Shown here piece by piece: positions 40,520 to 48,300 of a DNA stretch of 64,000 nt. Location: NCBI GenBank assembly GCA_019637095.1, contig JAHBWG010000004.1:124001-188000 (forward strand), in the 5' to 3' direction. This DNA is from Sandaracinaceae bacterium. GTDB taxonomy: Bacteria > Myxococcota_A > Polyangia > Polyangiales > Sandaracinaceae. The notes beneath the pieces were generated by a model. That model was not told where the DNA came from, did no database searches, and saw nothing but the letters and a program-made list of their open reading frames with translations. The translations under genes and the position numbers were made by a program. Every line of letters starts with the position of its first letter. Position 1 is the stretch's first letter.

Positions 40520-41787
40520 ACGCCGCCGGGGACGACGACCGCCTCCTCGCGTGCGCGGCCGAGCGCCTGCGGGCCGATCCGCCCGCGCTCGACGCGCGTG
40601 GAGTCGCGGCGCTGGTGAGGCACGCGATCGAGGCTGCCGAGGGAGATGCGCTCGTCGACGCCCTCGCTGGCGCGCTCGCCGCGTCGTCTCCGCCCGAGGT
40701 CTCTGCGGCGCGGCTCGCCGCGCAGGCGCTGCGGGAGGCGACGCAGGCGGCGCACGAGCCGGTGGAGCCCGGACGCACGGCGGACGTCGTCCCGATCCGC
40801 TCGCCTTCGCGTCGGACCTCGCGCCGCCTCGCGTGGGGCTGGCTCGCCGCGGCGGTCGCGCTGGTCGCCGTCGGCGCCGGCCTCTGGGCGCGCCGCGGCA
40901 CCACGCCGGCGCCCGAGGGTGAGCTCGTGCATCACCTCGCCGCAGGACACGTCGTGCGCGCTGCGCCGGACGCGCGGCTCTCGCTCGACGAGCGAGGCGA
41001 CGAGGTGCGCGTCGTGCTCGAGGTGGGCCTGGCGCGCTTCGAAGTGGTCTCCGGATCGCGCTTCCGCGTCGAGGCTGGCGACGTTCGCGTCGAGGTGACC
41101 GGCACCGCCTTCACCGTGCGGCGTGAGCCGAGCCCCGAGGGAGACCTCGTCGACGTGCACGTGGTCGAGGGCGCCGTGCGCGTCACCGCAGGCGACGTCC
41201 AGCGCCGGCTCGGGCCAGGCGATCGCTTCGCGCACCGCTCCGTCGGCACGCGCGAGGTCGACGCGGGGCCCGCGCGCGAGCCGAGCCCGCGCGTCGACAC
41301 GCCGGACGACGTCGACCCGCCGAGCGAGGCTGCCGAGCCGATGGCGCCCGGCCGACCGACCGCCGGAGGGCCGACGCGAAGCGCGGCGCCTCGCGTCGAG
41401 CGAGACGGTCGAGACGATCGAGCGCTCGACGCACGACGGCCGCCGCTCGACGAGGCTCGCGCCGCGCTCGCCGCCGGGCGCTACGACGAGGCTCTCGCGA
41501 TCGCCGAGCGCGTCGTGGGCCCGGACGCGTGGCTCGTCCGCGGCGATGCGCTGCGGGGGCTCGGCCGCCCGCCCGAGGCGCTCGGCGCGTACCGAGAGGC
41601 GATGCAGCGCGCGACGAACGCGTCGGAGCGCGCCGTCGCGGGGCTGAGCGGAGCGCGGTTGCTCGCGGGCCCGCTGGCTCGTCCCGCGGAGGCTCGCGAG
41701 CTGCTCGACGAGAGCGGCGCGTTGCTCGCGGGCTCTCCCGTGCGCCGCGCCGCCGAGCTGCTGGACGCCCGCCTGGGCCCACGGTGA
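40516..41787 (+). CDS. FecR-type anti-sigma/sensor protein with TPR-like tail
   Basis: 423 residues from GTG 40516. The cytoplasmic N-terminus is followed by one helix (about residues 105-124, LAWGWLAAAVALVAVGAGLW). The FecR domain comes next (HLAAGHVVRAAPDARLSLDERGDEVRVVLEVGLARFEV; VEVTGTAFTVRRE; VHVVEGAVRVTAGDVQRRLGPGDRF), then a proline-rich linker and TPR-like helices (AALAAGRYDEALAIAERVV; GRPPEALGAYREAM). It is expected to hold the ECF sigma factor at the membrane. No TonB receptor is nearby, so the signal is not a classical iron-citrate relay. Confidence 0.9.
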   Translation: MNAAGDDDRLLACAAERLRADPPALDARGVAALVRHAIEAAEGDALVDALAGALAASSPPEVSAARLAAQALREATQAAHEPVEPGRTADVVPIRSPSRRTSRRLAWGWLAAAVALVAVGAGLWARRGTTPAPEGELVHHLAAGHVVRAAPDARLSLDERGDEVRVVLEVGLARFEVVSGSRFRVEAGDVRVEVTGTAFTVRREPSPEGDLVDVHVVEGAVRVTAGDVQRRLGPGDRFAHRSVGTREVDAGPAREPSPRVDTPDDVDPPSEAAEPMAPGRPTAGGPTRSAAPRVERDGRDDRALDARRPPLDEARAALAAGRYDEALAIAERVVGPDAWLVRGDALRGLGRPPEALGAYREAMQRATNASERAVAGLSGARLLAGPLARPAEARELLDESGALLAGSPVRRAAELLDARLGPR

Positions 41788-42815
41788 GCCGGCTCGCTCG
41801 AAGCGCGAGCGTCGCGCTCGTGGCCTGGCTGTCCGCGGGCGCGGCCCCGTGCGCGGCGCAGCCTCGGACGATCCTCGTGGTCTCCGAGGACGTCTCCGAG
41901 GACGTGCGCGACTCGATCCGTATCGAGCTCCAGCTCTCGGGTCGCCGGGTCCACGTGATGAGCGGGATCGCGCGGGACCCGGAGGCGCTGCGCGGCCTGG
42001 CCGCGCACGGCGAGGGCGAGGTGATCGCGTTGGTCCGGGAGGGAGCCGGCGGCGCGCTCGTTCGGCTCGAGCGCGAACGGATCTGGCGCGAGCCGGTCGA
42101 CCCCGGTGCCATGCGCTCGCCGCGGGCCCTCGCGCTGCTCGCCTCCGCGTTGCTCGAGGCCGTGTCCGAGCCGATCGCCCGGCCCCCACCCGCCGCGCGC
42201 GCGCTCGCCGCGCGGCTCGCCCCGCCGATCCGCGAGGCGCGCCGCGAGCTCGCCCCGTTGCCCGAGGCGCCTTCGGCCGAGCCGCCGCCTTCGGTGGCGC
42301 TCCGGGCGGGCGTCGCCGCGCGCGAGATCCGATCGCCGGCGGCGCAGACCTCGGAGCTCCCGCCCGTCGGCGAGCGCGTGGCGTTCGAGGCGCTCGGCGC
42401 GGTCCTCTTCGGCGGCGGGCTCGCGCTCGGCGGCGCGCTGATCGGAGAGACCGCAGGCGCGGGGAGCCCCTTCCCGTACTGGGCGGTGGGCATGGTGCTC
42501 GGCGCGACGCTCGGCACGTCCGCGGGTGTCTTGCTCGCCGGCCGTCTCACCGGCGCGGAAGGCGACCCGTTCTGGACGCTCTTCGCCGGGGTGCTCGGCG
42601 GCGGGGTGAGCGCCCTCTTGCTCTGGATCGGCGACGCGACGGACACGAACCCCGACGACGGAGTCACGACCGGCTGGGTGTACCTCGGCGCGGCCGTGGC
42701 GGCCTTGCTTCCTCCGACGCTCTCGGTCCTCGCGTTCGAGCTCAGCGTCCCCGAGGCGCAGGCGCCGCGCCTGCGCCTCGAGCTCGGCCCGGGCGTGGTG
42801 CGCGCCACCTTCTGA
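41784..42815 (+). CDS. Exported membrane protein closing the ECF/FecR operon
   Basis: 343 residues from GTG 41784, overlapping the FecR stop (GTGA). A signal peptide (VALVAWLSAGAAPCAAQ) leads to about 160 soluble residues in the periplasm (ILVVSEDVSEDVRDSIRIELQLSGRRV) and four glycine-rich helices (ALGAVLFGGGLALGGALIG; VGMVLGATLGTSAGVLLAGRL; WTLFAGVLGGGVSALLLWIG; YLGAAVAALLPPTLSVLAFEL). The helical half resembles the protein at 37490. Translational coupling to sigma/anti-sigma suggests it belongs to the signal pathway. Family not recognised. Confidence 0.78.
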   Translation: MSRLARSASVALVAWLSAGAAPCAAQPRTILVVSEDVSEDVRDSIRIELQLSGRRVHVMSGIARDPEALRGLAAHGEGEVIALVREGAGGALVRLERERIWREPVDPGAMRSPRALALLASALLEAVSEPIARPPPAARALAARLAPPIREARRELAPLPEAPSAEPPPSVALRAGVAAREIRSPAAQTSELPPVGERVAFEALGAVLFGGGLALGGALIGETAGAGSPFPYWAVGMVLGATLGTSAGVLLAGRLTGAEGDPFWTLFAGVLGGGVSALLLWIGDATDTNPDDGVTTGWVYLGAAVAALLPPTLSVLAFELSVPEAQAPRLRLELGPGVVRATF

Positions 42816-42838
42816 TCCATCCCGCTCGCCTCAGGAGC

Positions 42839-43882
42839 TCAATCGGCGCAGCAGCGGAAGCCGGTGGAGTAGTCCCAGTGGCCCATCGTGTGCGCGGTGG
42901 TCCGGTAGAGGCAGCCCTCGCCGTTGCGATAGGTGTCCACGTAGTACCCGCCGCGGAAGGTCCCGCTCGGATCGGCGGTCCACTCGTGCAGGTTCCCCAT
43001 CAGGTCGAGCACGCCCTCGTCGGTCACGCAGCCCGCGTGTGCGCCGGTCGGCGCGACCGAGTCGGGGAGCTGGTTGATGCATGCGTCGCCGAGGCGCGAC
43101 CAGATCCAGCTCTCGCTCGTGCCGAAGCGCTCCACCGCGGGGTGGACCGCGCGCGCGTCGTTGCAGCGGCCGTCGTCGCGCGCGCCCGGGTACGGGTAGG
43201 TGCGCGCGAGGCCAGGGCCGCGGCACGCGCGCAGCCACTCCGCGTCGGTGCACAGGCGCTTGCCCGCGGCGGCGCACGCGGCGGCGGCCTGCGTCCCGCT
43301 CACGTAACCCTGCGGGATCGCGCCCTCGATCGAGACGGCGCGCACCGCGCGGGCGCCCGGGTTGTGGAACGGCGACCAGCTCGGGCCGCCGACCAGCTCG
43401 AGGGCGGCCTCGAAGCGGTCGACGCAGAAGGTGTCGACGCGCGTCATCCCGGGCGGGCAGCCGCCGATCCCAGCCGCCTCGGTGAGACCCTCGTTCGGGA
43501 GCGGCATCGCGCTCGGGTCGCACATCGACGCGTCGCGCCGCGTGCAGCACTGGATCTCGGCGGGGCCGGGGCAGAAGCCGGGCGTCGCCATGCGCTCGCC
43601 GGTGCAGTCGTCGACGTGCTCGCACGTCCCGGGGACTCCGCCGACGGCGCACGGCGTGCCTGCGTCCGCGCCGCTCGCGTCGAACGCGGCGGCGTCGAAC
43701 GCGCTCGCGTCGAACGCGCCGGCATCGGTCGCGCTCGCGTCGATCGCGGCGTCGGCGCCGGCGTCGGACGCGCTCGCGTCCATCACGTCGGACGCGCCCG
43801 CGTCGGGCGCTCCCTGCGCGTCGCACGCGCCGAGCAGCACGAGGACCACGAGCGCGCCGGCGGACCGCACGGCCGTCATCAT
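42839..43882 (-). CDS. SUMF1/formylglycine-synthase-fold lipoprotein
   Basis: 347 residues from ATG 43882. The lipobox LLGAC ends at Cys20, followed by a 55-residue Asp-Ala-Ser/Gly repeat linker, a cysteine-rich spacer (CEHVDDC, CCTRRDASMC) and the SUMF1-type domain. The latter shows FCVDRFE, GKRLCTDAEWLRACRGPG, DLMGNLHEWT, FRGGYYVD and a final STGFRCC. The family includes formylglycine synthase, but most bacterial lipoprotein members are only structural or lectin-like; catalytic status is undecided. It is located at the envelope. Confidence 0.85.
   Translation of the reverse strand: MMTAVRSAGALVVLVLLGACDAQGAPDAGASDVMDASASDAGADAAIDASATDAGAFDASAFDAAAFDASGADAGTPCAVGGVPGTCEHVDDCTGERMATPGFCPGPAEIQCCTRRDASMCDPSAMPLPNEGLTEAAGIGGCPPGMTRVDTFCVDRFEAALELVGGPSWSPFHNPGARAVRAVSIEGAIPQGYVSGTQAAAACAAAGKRLCTDAEWLRACRGPGLARTYPYPGARDDGRCNDARAVHPAVERFGTSESWIWSRLGDACINQLPDSVAPTGAHAGCVTDEGVLDLMGNLHEWTADPSGTFRGGYYVDTYRNGEGCLYRTTAHTMGHWDYSTGFRCCAD
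43672..43805. repeat. Imperfect tandem repeat, lipoprotein linker
   Basis: Variants of CTCGCGTCGAACGCG (15 bases) recur through the linker and encode AFDAS/ASDAG units in the SUMF1-type lipoprotein. Confidence 0.75.
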
Positions 43883-43905
43883 AGCGCCGCCGCGACGCGA
43901 CGAGC

Positions 43906-45207
43906 TCAACCGCGCACGTCGATGCGCAGCACGCGCCGCGCCTGCATCTGGACGAAGTACACGACGCCATCGAGCACGGTGAGCCCGCCGATGCCGCGAC
44001 CGGTGCCCGTGTCGAGCGTGCGCAGGTGCGCGCCCGCGCGCGTGAACAAGGAGATGTGGCCGCTCGCGTGGTTGGCGACCACGAGGGTGTCCGCGTCGAG
44101 CAGGGCGAGCCCGCTCGGCTCGACCTCGGCGCCACCCCACGCCGCGCGCAGCGCCTCGGAGTCGAGCACGATGTCGAACGGGAGGTCCTCCATCGCCGTC
44201 GCCTCGTAGCCCTCGTGCGTCCGGAAGGTCCCGAACTCGGTGGCCGGCGCGCGCACGTCGATGTGAAGGACGCGGCCGTTGCCGGTGTCGGCGACGTAGA
44301 GGTCGGCGCCGGCGATGACGACGTTGGACGGCACCTCGGGTCGCCGCGCGATCGTCGCGCCGCCGCGCAGGTAGAAGCGCGTCACGTCCCCGTCGTCGTG
44401 ATCGTGGTGACCGGGGAAGTGCGGCGCCGCGAAGTCGTAGCGGTCGAGCGTGCCCTCGGGGCCGTTGAGCGTCCAGTAGACGTTGTCGCGCTCGTAGGCG
44501 ATCCCCATGCAGTATTGCGTGGCGTGCACCATGTCGAGGTGCGAGCCGTTGGACCATTCGAACGAACCGTTCACGCCGTTGTAGATGGCGGGATCCGAGG
44601 TCCAGAGCGTCGGCCCGATGAAGGGGAGCTGGTCGGTCGGGTTCGCGGTCCAGTGCTCGTGGCACGTCGCGAACGTGTCGGTGAAGACGGCGGTCTCGGT
44701 GAGGTTCGCGCCATCCGCGCCCGGGTCGCTCGGCTCGAGCCGCAGCTCGCGCGCGCCGAACGCGATCGCGGACGGACGGCGCATGAAGTGCCACGCGTTC
44801 GCGTCGACGACGAGGTTCGCGCGGCCGGCGGCGTCGGTCGCCGGCTCGGCGGCGCGGGGCTCGCGGATCGCGACCGTGCTGCCCTCGAGGCTCGCGCAGT
44901 CGTTCGCGCCACCCAAGAGGCCGCGGGAGGTGCACTCGCTCTCGTCGTCGAACGCGGGATCGCGCGCGAGGCGCTGCACCACCCAGAGCTCGCCGGCGGG
45001 GTGCGGCGCGACGTCGACGGGGATCCACGGCCGCGTGCCCGCGAAGCCGAGCGAGCGCTCCACCGCCTCGTAGACGACCGCGTAGCTCACCTCCGCGCCG
45101 TCGTGCAGCCGCGCGGGCGGCGCGCCGGCGTCGCCGTCGGGCGGCACCGCCTCGCCGCCACACGCGGCCAGGCACAGAGACAACCAGACGATCGGATGAA
45201 GACGCAC
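43906..45207 (-). CDS. NHL-like beta-propeller lipoprotein
   Basis: 433 residues from GTG 45207, supported by GGGAGG six bases upstream. The lipobox CLAAC ends at Cys16. Blade signatures include VVIAGADLYVADTGNGRVLHIDVR, PSGLALLDADTLVVANHASGHISLF and GIGGLTVLDGVVYFVQMQARRVLRIDV. A histidine-rich insertion (HFPGHHDHDDGD) and CHEHWT stand out as possible metal ligands. Role unknown. Confidence 0.8.
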   Translation of the reverse strand: MRLHPIVWLSLCLAACGGEAVPPDGDAGAPPARLHDGAEVSYAVVYEAVERSLGFAGTRPWIPVDVAPHPAGELWVVQRLARDPAFDDESECTSRGLLGGANDCASLEGSTVAIREPRAAEPATDAAGRANLVVDANAWHFMRRPSAIAFGARELRLEPSDPGADGANLTETAVFTDTFATCHEHWTANPTDQLPFIGPTLWTSDPAIYNGVNGSFEWSNGSHLDMVHATQYCMGIAYERDNVYWTLNGPEGTLDRYDFAAPHFPGHHDHDDGDVTRFYLRGGATIARRPEVPSNVVIAGADLYVADTGNGRVLHIDVRAPATEFGTFRTHEGYEATAMEDLPFDIVLDSEALRAAWGGAEVEPSGLALLDADTLVVANHASGHISLFTRAGAHLRTLDTGTGRGIGGLTVLDGVVYFVQMQARRVLRIDVRG

Positions 45208-45347
45208 GCGAGGCCTCCCAGGCAAAGGACCCACCGTGAAGGCTGTCCGGGGTGCGCGCAAGCGCGGGGGCGCGCTCGGCTCCTTCGCCGAGACCACGGA
45301 GACGAAGCGCTGCCTCACACGCGGGGTGGCTGAGCGAGCGCGCTCGG

Positions 45348-45372
45348 CCCCGCGCGGCGGCGCCGCGCGGGG
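45348..45372 (-). terminator. Strong GC hairpin after the kinase-TPR gene
   Basis: CCCCGCGCGGC (45348-45358) pairs perfectly with GCCGCGCGGGG (45362-45372) across a GGC loop, seven bases after the stop at 45379. No T tract. Confidence 0.5.
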
Positions 45373-45378
45373 CGGCGC

Positions 45379-48300
45379 TCACCCGCCGATGGCGATGCCG
45401 AGCTTGTGGCGCAGCGAGAGGTAGTCCTCGCTGACCGCGTAGGTGTGGAGCTCCTTCAGGCGGTCCTTGCTGCCGACGCCGGCGGAGTCCTCCGGCGACG
45501 CCTTGATGATCGCCGTCGAGAGCTCGAGGTCGTTCGAGAGCACGAAGCCGACGCGGTCGGCGGTGAGGTCCACCGCGGCGACCCACTTCTTGAGGTCGAG
45601 CTCCGGCGCGGCGGCGAGGAGCTTCTGCACGTGGCTGCGCAGCCGGTCCTTGTCGGGCCCGGAGAGCTGCTTGTCGAACGCCGCGAGGCTCTCGGCCACC
45701 GCCGCCTCGAGGTTCTTCGGGATCGGGAACTGCCCGACGGCCGTCTTGATCGCGGCGAGCAGCCACGCGCGCAGGCCGCTGCCCGTCGGCACCAGCATGC
45801 GCAGGTAGTGCCCGGGGCGCAGGTAGCTCAGGTGCCGGCCCGCGACGAACGCGAGGGCCTTGCTCGGACCGCCCGCGAGCGCGCCCTTGCCCAGGCCGAT
45901 CGCCGGCGGGTCGGTGAACACGAAGCTCAGGCCCCCCGGATCCTTCGTGCGGTAGTACACGTCCGGCAGCGTGATCGCGGTGACCCCCGCCGCGTAGACG
46001 AGCGTGCGCGCGAGGTCGGCCTCGTCGCTCGCCGGCTCGCGCTTGTCCGCGGGCGTGATGGCGAACTTGTCGAGCCCCTGCGCGCGGGTCGCGACGACGG
46101 CGCGCGTGATCGTGGCGAAGATGTCCGTCAGCAAGACGTCTTGCGTCGGGTGCTGGAGGTGACGCGCCCACATCTCGGCGGTGAACGCGCTCGTCGCCGC
46201 CGCGGGCTCGCGCGTGCGGTGCTTCTTGTAGAAGGTCAACTCGTCGGGCTCCGCGTTCTTGAGCACGCTGAGCGCCTGGCAGGTGCACCACGACTCGTCG
46301 GGCTTCTTGGCCTCGGTGTAGAGCTTGCGCAGGGCCTGGTAGCTCTCGATCCGGTACGGGTTGAGCTCGAGCAGCTCGCCGTGGACCTTCACCGCCTTCT
46401 GGAAGTAGCGCTTGGGCTCGGCGCCGTAGACCGACGCGAGCTGCTCGAGCCGCCGCCGGTTGCCCGGGTCGAGCTTCTGCGCCTCCTCGAGCACCTCGGT
46501 CGCGTCGCCCGGCCGCTCGAGGCGGTGGAGCAGGAGCTCGCCGAGCTGGTCTTGCAGGTGCGCGCGGTCCTTGGCGGGCGCGTCGGCGGGCAGGCCCTTG
46601 AGGCGGTCGCGGTAGACCTCCTCGAGCCGGTCCCAGTCGCCCTGCGTGTTGAGCGCGGTGACGAGGCCGTCGAAGCTCTTGAGCGAGGTCGGCTCGTGCT
46701 CGAGCGCCTGCTCGTAGTAGTCGGCCGCCTCCTCGAGCCGGTTCAGCTCGAAGTGACAGATGGCCGCGGCCGTGTGGTAGTACTTCGAGAGCTGGCGCGA
46801 GTCGTCGACGAGCTCGGCGATGCGCAGGATGACTTCGACCAGGCGCGACCAGTCCTTGCTCTCCGAGTAGACCGCCATGAGCTTGGTCAGGAGGTTGCGG
46901 TCGTCGGCGCGCAGCTCGAGCGCGGCGACGTAGCTCTTGGACGCCTTCGCCTTGTCGCCGATCTCGTTCATCAGGACGTCGCCGGTCTCGACGAGCAGGC
47001 CGTAGCGCTCCTCGTCGGGGGCCGACTCCATGCGGCGGCGCAGCGTGCGCACGACGTCCTCCCACTTGCCCTGCGCGGCGTAGAGCTCCTTGAGCGAGCG
47101 CAGCGGCGCCGGGTCGTCGGGCATGAGGTCCGCCGCCTCGTTGAGGTGGAGCTTGGCCTCCGCGAGCTCGCCCGCCTTGCGCAACGACTCGCCGAAGCGC
47201 CAGAGCACGCGGCCCTTCTCCTGGCCGACGAGGTGCTTGCCGAACTGCTTGAACACGTCGCGGTAGAGCTCGGCCGCCTCGTCGGGCGCGCCCATGTCGA
47301 ACGTCACCTCGGCGACGCGCTCGAGCACCTCGCGGTCGTCCGCGGCGAAGGCCTTGGCGTTGAGGTACGCGCGCTGCGCCTTGTCGTAGAGCTCGAGCTT
47401 GCGGAACGCGTCGCCGCAGCGGACGGAGACGTCGCGCGCGACGTCGGCCGGCATCTCGCTCGTGCGCGCGAGCAGCGGCTCGTAGTGGCGGACCGCCTCG
47501 GCGAAGTCGCCCTTCTCGTAGGCCATCTCGCCGAGCCCGCGCGCCGCTGGCGTGCAGGTCGGGTCGAGCTCGAGCGCCTTCTCGAACGAGATCCGCCCGC
47601 GGATCGGATCCTCGAGCCGGTCGCGCTGCAGCGTGCCGAGCTCGGCGTAGAGCTTGGCCTTGGAGATCTTGCCCTCGGTGACCTCGATCTCGCGCACGAG
47701 CAGCTCGGCGGCGCCGTGCGCGTCGCCACGGCCGGCGTAGATCGAGCGCAGCGCGGTCGCCGCCTTGGGGTGATCGGGCTGCGCGTCGAGCGCGCGCTTG
47801 TAGCGCTCGATCGCGCCGTCCTTGTCGCCCTTGTCCTCGAGGATCCGGCCCGCGCGGACGTAGAGGTCGGCCTTCTTCGCCGGGTCGTTCTCCGCCTGGG
47901 CGAGGCGGTCGGTCGCCTCGAGCGCCTTGTGCGCGTCGCCGGTCTGCGCTTGCAGCCGGCTCGTCAGCTCGAGCGCCTCGGTGTGGTGTTCGTCGAGCGC
48001 GGTGACGCGCTCCACGATCTTGAGCGCGCGATCCGGCGCGCCGACGTCGACCATCAGGACCTTGGCGGCCTGGAGCAAGAGGTCGATCTTGCGGGTCTCG
48101 TCCTCGCTGCCGAGCGCGTGGCGCTCGAGCGTCTTGGCGAGGTCGTCGAAGCGCTGGAGCTTGCGGTAGACGCCGACGAGCATGACGTTGGCGCCCTCGT
48201 GCCCGGGCTCGATCTCGACGATCCGCGCGAGGCAGTGCTCGGCCTTCTCGTGATCGACGAACTCCTCGAGGTGGAGGCCCGCCATGCGCTCGAGGATCGA

